Made by a program: the position numbers and the translations under genes
Notes under the pieces: generated by a model
The model's input: only the letters and a program-made list of their open reading frames with translations
What the model was told of the DNA's origin: nothing
Database searches by the model: none
Shown: piece by piece, positions 5,964 to 11,923 of the stretch
How positions within the stretch are numbered: the first letter of the stretch is position 1
Layout of the letters: each line of letters begins with the position of its first letter
NCBI GenBank assembly: GCA_003561835.1
Contig: PWVN01000157.1
Span: 1 to 11,923 of the forward strand
Reading direction: 5' to 3'
Origin: Syntrophomonadaceae bacterium
GTDB taxonomy: Bacteria > Bacillota > Dethiobacteria > PWVN01
Length of the DNA: 11,923 nucleotides

Positions 5964-5995
5964 CTTTAGTGCTTTACCGCATTAAAGCACTAAAG
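5964..5995. promoter_or_regulatory. Perfect 13-bp dyad in the his leader, candidate operator
   Basis: CTTTAGTGCTTTA (5964-5976) and TAAAGCACTAAAG (5983-5995) are exact reverse complements around CCGCAT. The dyad begins 12 nt after the -10 hexamer, so it would sit at roughly +5 to +36. That suits either a DNA-binding repressor blocking initiation or a hairpin in the leader RNA. There is no T-tract, and no T-box sequence (AGGGUGGNACCGCG) is present. A TrpR-family histidine regulator (HisR/YerC) is known to control his genes in some Firmicutes and is my leading guess for the binder. The spacer GC and long dyad do not rule out other factors. Confidence 0.75.
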
Positions 5996-6027
5996 ACCAC
6001 GGGAAGAGAAGACGGGGGTTGCGGAAA

Positions 6028-7245
6028 ATGGAAAAGAAATTGCAGTACCTGCGAAAACCCGAGGGCTTCAAGGACCTGCTGCCCCGGGAGGCGGCCCTGA
6101 AGCGCCGCTCTGAGCTGGTCTTAAGCCGGCTCTTCGCCGCCTGGGGCTACCGGGAGGTGGTGCCCTCCACGGTGGAATACAGCAGCATCTTCACTGCCGG
6201 GATGAAGACGGATTACGAGGAAAAGCTCTACCGCTTCTCCGATGACCGGGGCAGGACCCTGGTCTTAAGGCCCGATTTGACCCTGCCCCTGGCCCGGGTG
6301 GTTTCCACCCACCTGCAGGAAGAGCCCCTGCCCCTTAGGCTTTTCTACCAGGGGAGCATCTTCCGCTACCTGCCCAGCAAGGCGGGGCGCCAGCGGGAAT
6401 TCCACCAGTCGGGGGTTGAACTCCTGGGCAGCCGGGGCCCCCTGGCCGATGCAGAGCTTTTGGCCCTGGCGGTGGCCTCCCTGAAAGCCCTGGGTATGGG
6501 GGACGCCAAAATTTTCCTGGGCAACCTGGGCTTTGTCAACAGCTACCTGGCGCGGACAGGGGTGTCGGCGGAGGAGGGGGAACGGGTCAAGGCCCATCTG
6601 AGCGGGAAAGACCTGGTGGGCCTGGAGGCTTACGTGGAAGGCCTGTCCCTGGGCCGGCAGGCCAAGGAGGACCTTCTGGGCCTGTCCCGCCTCAAGGGGG
6701 GGCGGGAAGTCCTGGCGGAGGCGGCAGCCTGGGTCCAGCACAGGGATGTGGGGGACATGGCGGAGCTTTTCACCATCCTGGATTCCCACGGCGTCGCCGG
6801 CGACGTTTTGGTGGACCTGGGGCTGGTCCGGGGCCTGGACTACTACACGGGCATTGTCTTTGACGGCTATACCGGCAACCTGGGTTCACCCATCTGCGGG
6901 GGCGGGCGCTATGACCAACTCCTGGGCTGTTTCGGCCGGGACCTGCCGGCGGTGGGTTTCGCCGTGAACATGGACAATGTTCTGCTTTTGCTGAGCCGGC
7001 AGGGGTTTCCCGCAGATGCCCCCTCCCCCGGCAGCACCCTGGTGGCCTTTGCCCCCGGGCTTCAGGGGGAAGCCTGCCGGGCGGCGGCCCGCCTCCGGGA
7101 GGCGGGGAGAGGCCCGGTGGAGATGGCCCTTGAACCCTTGAGCCTTGGGGAGAGCCGCCGCTTCGCCGCGGAACGAAAATGCCGGCACCTTACGTACCTG
7201 GAGAGGCAGGGGGAAACCACTGCCGCCCGCGAGGAGGATGTCTAA
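6028..7245 (+). CDS. hisZ: ATP phosphoribosyltransferase regulatory subunit
   Basis: HisZ is a catalytically inactive histidyl-tRNA synthetase paralogue. It binds short HisG and is needed for ATP phosphoribosyltransferase activity and histidine feedback. The class II synthetase core is visible: LRPDLTLPLAR (80-90, motif 2 region), GRQREFHQSG (120-129), RGLDYYTGIVFDGY (268-281) and GGGRYD (291-296). After about residue 330 the sequence diverges, and the HisRS anticodon-binding domain is not recognisable, which favours HisZ over HisS, as does the his operon context. ATG 6028 gives 405 aa with a G-rich stretch (6014-6018) 9 nt upstream; the in-frame TTG 6019 would add three residues and is less likely. 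The TAA stop abuts the hisG GTG. It is the first gene of the operon, about 70 nt after the predicted transcription start. Confidence 0.93.
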   Translation: MEKKLQYLRKPEGFKDLLPREAALKRRSELVLSRLFAAWGYREVVPSTVEYSSIFTAGMKTDYEEKLYRFSDDRGRTLVLRPDLTLPLARVVSTHLQEEPLPLRLFYQGSIFRYLPSKAGRQREFHQSGVELLGSRGPLADAELLALAVASLKALGMGDAKIFLGNLGFVNSYLARTGVSAEEGERVKAHLSGKDLVGLEAYVEGLSLGRQAKEDLLGLSRLKGGREVLAEAAAWVQHRDVGDMAELFTILDSHGVAGDVLVDLGLVRGLDYYTGIVFDGYTGNLGSPICGGGRYDQLLGCFGRDLPAVGFAVNMDNVLLLLSRQGFPADAPSPGSTLVAFAPGLQGEACRAAARLREAGRGPVEMALEPLSLGESRRFAAERKCRHLTYLERQGETTAAREEDV

Positions 7246-7884
7246 GTGACGGAATTGACAGTGGCCCTGTCAAAGGGGCGGATCCTAAACCCCACCCTGG
7301 ACCTGCTGGCCCGGGCGGGCTTTGACACCGGGGTGGTCCTAAAGAGCAGCGACCGCAGGCTGGTCCTGAAGGACCGGGCCGGCGGTATCAACTACATCAT
7401 GGCCAAGCCCCAGGATATCCCCACCTACGTGGAGTACGGCGTGGCGGACCTGGGGGTGGTGGGGAAGGACGTCCTGCTGGAGCAGACGGCGGGGGTCCTC
7501 TACGAGCTTTTGGATTTGCGGCTGGGGTACTGCCGCATGGTGGTGGCCCGCCACCGGGACCGCCTGGAGCTCCCCATCCATTTCGTGGCCACCAAGTACC
7601 CCCTGATCACGGAGAAATACTTCCAGGAACAGGGGCGACAGGTGGAGGTCATCAAGCTCCACGGCTCCGTGGAGCTGGCCCCCCTCTTGAACCTGGCGGA
7701 GGCGGTGGTGGACCTGGTGTCCACGGGCAAGACCCTCAAGGAAAACAACCTGGTGGAGGTGGAGGAGATCGCCCCCATCACCACCCGGCTGGTGGCCAAC
7801 CAGGGCAGCTACCAGATGAAGTCCCACAGGATCCGGGAGTTCGTCAATTCTCTGGGAAGGGTGGTCAACGGTTCCCATGCTTAA
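7246..7884 (+). CDS. hisG: ATP phosphoribosyltransferase catalytic subunit, short form
   Basis: HisG condenses ATP with PRPP to phosphoribosyl-ATP, the first committed step of histidine synthesis. The 212-aa length is that of the short form, which lacks the C-terminal regulatory ACT-like domain and requires HisZ; the adjacent hisZ agrees. Family features include the N-terminal ALSKGRI (7-13), a YGVADLGVVGKDVLLE stretch (64-79) and the PRPP-binding signature DLVSTGKTL (156-164). GTG 7246 follows the hisZ stop with no gap (TAAGTG), and GAGGAGGA at 7230-7237 inside hisZ is an excellent ribosome binding site. Its end overlaps hisD by 8 nt. Confidence 0.96.
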   Translation: MTELTVALSKGRILNPTLDLLARAGFDTGVVLKSSDRRLVLKDRAGGINYIMAKPQDIPTYVEYGVADLGVVGKDVLLEQTAGVLYELLDLRLGYCRMVVARHRDRLELPIHFVATKYPLITEKYFQEQGRQVEVIKLHGSVELAPLLNLAEAVVDLVSTGKTLKENNLVEVEEIAPITTRLVANQGSYQMKSHRIREFVNSLGRVVNGSHA

Positions 7885-9160
7885 GGTGACGGGGTACGAG
7901 GAATTCATGAAAACCTACCGGCCAAAGGCCTGGGGGGATATGCCCCGGGAAGAGGCGGGGGTACGGGACATCATCGCCCGGGTCCGACAGGATGGAGACG
8001 AGGCTTTGCGGGAGCTTACCCTGCGCTTTGACGGGGTGGAGGTCCCCTCCCTGGAGGTCCCCGAAGGGGAACTGGAGCAGGGAGCGGCCCGGGTGGGGCC
8101 GGAACTTGGGGGGGCTTTAAGGGAGGCGTCGGAGCGGATCACCGCTTACTGCCGCCGGGGCCTGCCGGCGGACTGGACCTTTACCGGGCCCTTCGGGGAG
8201 GTCCTGGGTCAAAAGAACACCCCCCTGGACCGGGTGGGCCTCTACGTCCCCGGGGGGGGCGCCGCCTACCCCTCCAGCGTCCTCATGACGGCCGTGCCCG
8301 CCCGAACGGCAGGGGTAAAAGAGATCTACCTGTGCACCCCCCCGGGCCCCGACGGGCAGGTCCCGGCGGTGGTCCTGGCGGCAGCGTCCCTGACGGGGGT
8401 GACAAAGGTTTTCCGGGTGGGAGGGGCCCAGGCCGTAGCGGCCCTGGCCTACGGCACCGAAACCATCCCCCCGGTGGAGAAGATTTGCGGCCCCGGCAAC
8501 CTCTACGTGACCCTGGCAAAGAAACTGGTCTACGGTCGGGTGGGTATCGATATGCTGGCGGGCCCCAGCGAGGTCCTGATCATCGCCGGGCCGGGGGCCA
8601 ACCCCGCCTTCGTAGCTGCCGATATCCTGGCCCAGGGGGAGCACGGCCCCACCTCCGCCTGCTACCTGGTGGCCTTCAGCCGGGAGAAGGTGGAGGCCGT
8701 CTTTGCCGCCCTAAAAGAGCAGCTTCGGGACCTGCCCCGGGGCGCTGCGGCCCGGAAAGCCCTGGCCGGGGGCCGGGCGATCCTGGTGGTAAATGAGGAG
8801 GAGGCCTTTGCCGCGGCCAACCAGGTGGCCCCGGAGCACCTGCAGGTCTTCCTGGAGGACCCCTGGCGGTGGCTCCCCAAGATCAAGAAAGCCGGGGCCA
8901 TCTGTTTGGGGGAATACACCCCCGCCGCGGTGGGGGATTACTGGGCCGGGACCAACCACGTCCTGCCCACGGGGGGGGCGGCCCGTTTCTCTTCGCCCCT
9001 GGGGGTGGAGGATTTCTTCACGCGCTCCAGCCTGCTTTCATTTCAGCCCGAATCCCTGGCCCGGGCCGGGGAAAATACCGTGCGCCTGGCCGAGGCGGAG
9101 GGCTTTGCCGCCCACGCCCGGGCCCTGCGCATCAGGGAGGGGAAAGGCCATGACAGATAG
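7877..9160 (+). CDS. hisD: Histidinol dehydrogenase
   Basis: HisD oxidises L-histidinol to L-histidine in two NAD-dependent steps, ending the pathway. The 427-aa protein carries GLYVPGG (121-127), VGGAQAVAALAYGT (181-194) and CGPGN (204-208). The zinc and catalytic residues all line up with E. coli HisD at a constant offset of six: Q253, H256, E320, H321, D354 and H413 correspond to Gln259, His262, Glu326, His327, Asp360 and His419. ATG 7877 lies inside the end of hisG. Its own ribosome binding site is weak, so translation probably depends on hisG. ATG 7907 or nearby would have a better GAGGA site but would cut into the family N-terminus. The TAG stop overlaps the hisB start by 11 nt. Runs of seven or eight G occur in the gene but the frame is intact. 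Confidence 0.97.
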   Translation: MLKVTGYEEFMKTYRPKAWGDMPREEAGVRDIIARVRQDGDEALRELTLRFDGVEVPSLEVPEGELEQGAARVGPELGGALREASERITAYCRRGLPADWTFTGPFGEVLGQKNTPLDRVGLYVPGGGAAYPSSVLMTAVPARTAGVKEIYLCTPPGPDGQVPAVVLAAASLTGVTKVFRVGGAQAVAALAYGTETIPPVEKICGPGNLYVTLAKKLVYGRVGIDMLAGPSEVLIIAGPGANPAFVAADILAQGEHGPTSACYLVAFSREKVEAVFAALKEQLRDLPRGAAARKALAGGRAILVVNEEEAFAAANQVAPEHLQVFLEDPWRWLPKIKKAGAICLGEYTPAAVGDYWAGTNHVLPTGGAARFSSPLGVEDFFTRSSLLSFQPESLARAGENTVRLAEAEGFAAHARALRIREGKGHDR

Positions 9161-9740
9161 AAAAGCGGACATCCGCCGCAAGACGGGGGAGACGGATATC
9201 GAAGTATCCCTGACCCTTCAGGGTTCCGGGAAGGCGGACCTGGACACAGGGCTCCCCTTTTTGGAGCACATGCTGACCCTCTTTGCCCACCACGGTCTCT
9301 TTGACCTGCGGGTCCGGGCCCGGGGGGACCTGGAGGTGGACGGCCATCACACGGTGGAGGATGTGGGGCTTTGTTTGGGGGAGGCCTTCAGGGAGGCTCT
9401 GGGGGACAAGGCCGGCATTGCCCGCTACGGCTCCTGCCTGCTGCCCATGGACGATGCCCTGGTGCTGACGGCGGTGGACCTGTCGGGGCGCCCCTACCTG
9501 GGGCTGGATTTTCCCCTGACGGCGGGCCGCATCGGCACCTTTGACCTGGAGCTGGTGCCGGAATTCCTGCGGGCTTTCAGCACCCGGGGGGGCTTCAACC
9601 TGCATGTGCGGCGCCTGGCGGGGGAGAATAACCACCACCTGGTGGAGGCCCTCTTCAAGGGGCTGGGCCGCTCCCTGGGGGATGCCTGTTCCCTGGACCC
9701 CAGGCGGCAGCAGGTCCCCTCCACCAAGGGGCTTCTTTAG
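9150..9740 (+). CDS. hisB: Imidazoleglycerol-phosphate dehydratase
   Basis: HisB dehydrates imidazoleglycerol phosphate to imidazole-acetol phosphate. At 196 aa it is the monofunctional form, without the histidinol-phosphatase domain found in enterobacteria. The metal-binding histidine clusters are visible in FAHHGLF (H47, H48), DGHHTVEDVG (H66, H67, E70) and NHHLVEALFK (H162, H163, E166). The ATG overlaps the end of hisD by 11 nt, with a purine-rich GGAGGGGAAAGG just upstream as ribosome binding site. The same frame is open far into hisD, but that extension is a shadow. hisC, whose product acts between HisB and HisD, is not located here. Confidence 0.97.
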   Translation: MTDRKADIRRKTGETDIEVSLTLQGSGKADLDTGLPFLEHMLTLFAHHGLFDLRVRARGDLEVDGHHTVEDVGLCLGEAFREALGDKAGIARYGSCLLPMDDALVLTAVDLSGRPYLGLDFPLTAGRIGTFDLELVPEFLRAFSTRGGFNLHVRRLAGENNHHLVEALFKGLGRSLGDACSLDPRRQQVPSTKGLL

Positions 9741-9755
9741 AGAGGAGGGGGTCAG

Positions 9756-10391
9756 GTGGCGGCCATTGTCATCGTGGATTACGGCATGGGCAATTTAAAA
9801 AGCGTCCAGAATGCCTTTGCCCAACAGGGGTTCGAGGCGAGGGTCTGCAGCCGGCCCCGGGATGTGGAAGAAGCCGGGGGCCTGGTCCTTCCGGGGGTGG
9901 GGGCCTTCGGCAGGGCCATGGCCAACCTCGAGGAAAGGGGGCTAACTTCCCCGCTGCGGGAGCGGGTCCTGGCGGGAACCCCCTTTCTGGGGATCTGCCT
10001 GGGGCTGCAGCTCCTTTTTGAGGCCAGCGAGGAGGCCCCGGGCACGAGGGGCTTGAGCCTTTTGCCCGGGAAGGTGGTGCGCTTTCGGGGGAATTTCAAG
10101 ATCCCCTTGATCGGCTGGAACCGGCTTTCGGTATGCCGGGACAACCCCCTGTTCCGGGGCCTGGGGGCGGAAGCCTATTTCTATTTCGTCCACTCCTATT
10201 ATGCCAAGCCCCGGGAGAGGGAGGATATCCTGGCCCTCTCCTCCTACGGCAGGGAGTTCCCCGCCGTGGTAGGGCGGCAGAATTTTTACGGCCTCCAGTT
10301 TCACCCGGAAAAAAGCAGCCGGGAAGGCCTGAAGATTATCGGAAACTTTGGAAGGCTGGTGATGGAGCATGGAAATCATTCCCGCCATTGA
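9756..10391 (+). CDS. hisH: Imidazole glycerol phosphate synthase, glutaminase subunit
   Basis: HisH releases ammonia from glutamine and passes it through the HisF barrel in the HisH-HisF complex. It is a class I glutamine amidotransferase of 211 aa. The nucleophile Cys81 lies in LGICLGLQLL, and the other two triad residues are H183 and E185 in QFHPEKS. LVLPGVGAFG (44-53) is also typical. The conserved family string P-H-(M/I)-G-W-N reads PLIGWN here (118-123), so the usual histidine is leucine. The GTG start at 9756 has AGAGGAGGGG at 9741-9750 and follows hisB by 15 nt. The last 23 nt overlap hisA. Confidence 0.96.
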   Translation: MAAIVIVDYGMGNLKSVQNAFAQQGFEARVCSRPRDVEEAGGLVLPGVGAFGRAMANLEERGLTSPLRERVLAGTPFLGICLGLQLLFEASEEAPGTRGLSLLPGKVVRFRGNFKIPLIGWNRLSVCRDNPLFRGLGAEAYFYFVHSYYAKPREREDILALSSYGREFPAVVGRQNFYGLQFHPEKSSREGLKIIGNFGRLVMEHGNHSRH

Positions 10392-11100
10392 CCTGAGGGG
10401 AGGCCGGGTGGTGCGCCTGGTCCGGGGGGAACTCCAGGCGGAGGAAGTCTTCGGCCTGGACCCGGCGGCGGCGGCCGAAGATTTTGCCGCGGCGGGGGTA
10501 AAGCGCCTCCATGTGGTGGATCTGGAGGGGGCCTTTTCCGGGTCTTTCAAAAACCTGCCGTCCATCAAGAGCATCGTTGCCACCGTGGACCTGGAGGTCC
10601 AGGTGGGGGGAGGCATCCGCACCCTGAAGGCGGCCTGGGGCCTGGTGGAAGCGGGGGTGTCCCGGGTCATACTGGGGACGGCCGTGGTGGAGGACCCGCC
10701 CCTGGCGGCGGAATTTTTGGATGAACTGGGCCCCGAGCGGGTCCTGGTGGCGGTGGATGCCCGGGAGGGCCGGGTGGCCCTGAAGGGGTGGGTGGAGTCC
10801 TCGGGGTGGGACGCCCTGGAATTCGCCCGCCACATGCAGGGGCTGGGGATCAAAGAAATCATCTACACCGATATCCTGCGGGACGGCACTCTGGAGGGCC
10901 CCAACCTGGAGGCTCTGGAGAGGATGGCCCGGGGAACAAGCCTTTCCCTCATCGCTTCCGGGGGCGTTTCTTCCCTGCAGGATCTAAAAGATTTGCGGCA
11001 GCTGGCCCCCTTCGGGGTATCGGGAGCCATCGTGGGCCGGGCCCTCTATGCGGGGAGATTCACCCTGGCAGAGGCCCTGGCGGCGGCAGCAGGGAAGTAG
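10369..11100 (+). CDS. hisA: ProFAR isomerase (phosphoribosylformimino-AICAR-P isomerase)
   Basis: HisA performs the Amadori rearrangement of ProFAR to PRFAR and is a (beta/alpha)8-barrel paralogous to HisF. The catalytic pair is D8 in IPAIDLRGG and D130 in VLVAVDAREG. Phosphate-binding segments VGGGIRT (79-85) and, near the C-terminus, IASGGVSSLQDL are present. The length of 243 aa is typical. ATG 10369 overlaps the hisH end by 23 nt and has only a poorly spaced GGAG, so translation is probably coupled to hisH. It is followed by 201 nt before hisF, unlike every other junction in this operon. Confidence 0.97.
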   Translation: MEIIPAIDLRGGRVVRLVRGELQAEEVFGLDPAAAAEDFAAAGVKRLHVVDLEGAFSGSFKNLPSIKSIVATVDLEVQVGGGIRTLKAAWGLVEAGVSRVILGTAVVEDPPLAAEFLDELGPERVLVAVDAREGRVALKGWVESSGWDALEFARHMQGLGIKEIIYTDILRDGTLEGPNLEALERMARGTSLSLIASGGVSSLQDLKDLRQLAPFGVSGAIVGRALYAGRFTLAEALAAAAGK

Positions 11101-11105
11101 GCAAG

Positions 11106-11268
11106 GGGGGCAAGAGGAGACGGTTCGCTCTTTCCTGGAAATATATGCAAATTCAAGTTTAGGGGACGGTTCCGGGGAATCGAATCCATTCAAGTTTTGA
11201 GAACCTTCCCCGGAACTTGACTCCTTGCCCCTGAGGGTAGCAAGGGAGAACCGTCCCCTCTTGCCCCC
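11106..11268. repeat. Composite palindromic element between hisA and hisF (REP/MITE-like)
   Basis: The outer arms 11106-11126 and 11248-11268 are inverted copies with 20 of 21 positions matching (mismatch at 11118); their shared end is GGGGGCAAGAGG and their inner part GACGGTTC. Nested inside is a perfect 11-bp inverted repeat, GTTCCGGGGAA (11169-11179) with TTCCCCGGAAC (11206-11216). The string GGGGACGGTTC occurs exactly at 11162-11172, reversed at 11248-11258, and with one change at 11116-11126. ATTCAAGTTT is directly repeated at 11151-11160 and 11188-11197. No open frame is credible within it. The structure resembles a non-autonomous palindromic mobile element inserted into the operon. Confidence 0.85.
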
Positions 11269-11301
11269 AAAATAAAGGTTGTACATGGGGAGGAAAAGAA
11301 G

Positions 11302-11923
11302 ATGGTTGCCAAACGCATTATACCCTGTTTGGATGTGAAGGAAGGGCGGGTGGTTAAGGGAACCCGCTTTGTCAACCTACGGGATGCGGGGGACCCGGTA
11401 GAGCTGGCGGCCCTGTATGACGGGGCCGGGGCCGACGAGTTGGTCTTTTTGGACATCACCGCCTCCCATGAAAAGCGGCGGACCATGGTGGACCTGGTCA
11501 GCCGCACGGCGGAGCAGGTCTTTATCCCCTTCACCGTGGGGGGCGGGATCAACTCCATCGAAGAGATCCGGGACATCCTCCAGGCCGGGGCCGACAAGGT
11601 CTCCCTGAATACCCAGGCGGTTTTGAACCCCTCCCTGATCCAGGCGGGGGCGGCGGATTTCGGCTCCCAGTGCATGGTGGTGGCCATCGACGCCCGCTGG
11701 GAGGAGGACTGGCAGGACTGGCAGGTCTACACTCACGGGGGGCGCCGGCCCACGGGCTTGAAGGCGGTGGACTGGGCCCGGGAGGCGGACCGCCTGGGGG
11801 CGGGGGAGATTCTTCTGACCAGCATGGACCGGGACGGGGGCAAGGACGGCTACGACCTGGCCCTGACGGCGGCGGTGGCCCGGGCCGTGTCCATCCCCGT
11901 CATCGCTTCCGGCGGGGCCGGCC
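11302..11923 (+). CDS. hisF: Imidazole glycerol phosphate synthase, cyclase subunit (partial, 3' end missing)
   Basis: HisF is the cyclase partner of HisH. It uses the released ammonia to turn PRFAR into imidazoleglycerol phosphate and AICAR. The visible 207 codons cover most of a protein usually about 253 aa long; the frame runs off the right edge inside the ASGGAG phosphate-binding region. The N-terminal KRIIPCLDVKEGRVVKG places D11, and VVAIDAR places D130, the two catalytic aspartates at exactly the Thermotoga maritima positions. FTVGGGI (77-83) and ILLTSMDRDG are also canonical. ATG 11302 has GGGGAGG (11287-11293) 8 nt upstream, so this gene initiates on its own rather than by coupling to hisA. 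A small GACTGGCAG direct duplication gives a slightly longer loop after D130 (EEDWQDWQ). Confidence 0.97.
   Translation, partial: MVAKRIIPCLDVKEGRVVKGTRFVNLRDAGDPVELAALYDGAGADELVFLDITASHEKRRTMVDLVSRTAEQVFIPFTVGGGINSIEEIRDILQAGADKVSLNTQAVLNPSLIQAGAADFGSQCMVVAIDARWEEDWQDWQVYTHGGRRPTGLKAVDWAREADRLGAGEILLTSMDRDGGKDGYDLALTAAVARAVSIPVIASGGAG

Noticed and set aside
5953..6027. T-box or attenuator leader for the his operon
   Set aside because: The leader is only about 70 nt, has no T-box consensus, no run of histidine codons and no terminator T-tract; only the single dyad is present.
8252..8260. Run of eight G in hisD as a possible frameshift or phase-variable site
   Set aside because: The frame is intact and the run encodes the conserved PGGG loop. 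Such runs are expected at this GC content, and there is no alternative product.

Overview
The window looks like a chromosomal segment from a GC-rich member of the Firmicutes, probably in the Clostridia (relatives of Moorella, Thermacetogenium or Desulfotomaculum are my guess). This rests on three observations. It carries a complete bacillithiol gene set. It has the HisZ plus short-HisG form of ATP phosphoribosyltransferase. It has strong AGGAGG-type ribosome binding sites with many TTG and GTG starts. Every confidently called gene is on the + strand; the long minus-strand open frames are by-products of high GC.

Layout. Positions 1-136 hold a 15-bp tandem repeat whose every unit contains AAAGGAG, leading into aroA (EPSP synthase, 137-1393). 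The aroA reading frame has no stop all the way to the left window edge, so the annotated start is uncertain. A second tandem array (19/17-bp units, 1379-1506) begins inside the last codons of aroA and includes its stop. Then come a small membrane-anchored protein of unknown function (1601-2176) and a clear rho-independent terminator (2182-2209).

Positions 2310-5889 hold bshC, bshB1 and bshA, the three enzymes that make bacillithiol (Cys-GlcN-malate), in the reverse of pathway order. A perfect 11-bp inverted repeat separates bshC from bshB1, and bshB1/bshA overlap as ATGA. The three-unit 10-bp repeat 5887-5916 starts exactly at the bshA stop codon.

A good sigma-A-type promoter (TTGACG-17-TAAGAT, 5924-5952) followed by a perfect 13-bp dyad (5964-5995) opens a histidine operon: hisZ, hisG, hisD, hisB, hisH, hisA, hisF (hisF cut by the right edge). 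Most junctions overlap or nearly touch, implying translational coupling. The exception is hisA-hisF, where a roughly 160-bp composite palindromic element (11106-11268) has apparently inserted. hisC is not between hisD and hisB, its frequent place. hisE and hisI would be expected beyond the right edge.

The gene content is standard metabolism. The unusual material lies between the genes: three tandem arrays at gene ends, two palindromic elements that look like REP/MITE-type insertions, and the operator-like dyad in front of the his operon. I see no defence system, CRISPR, tRNA, rRNA, phage gene or transposase gene.
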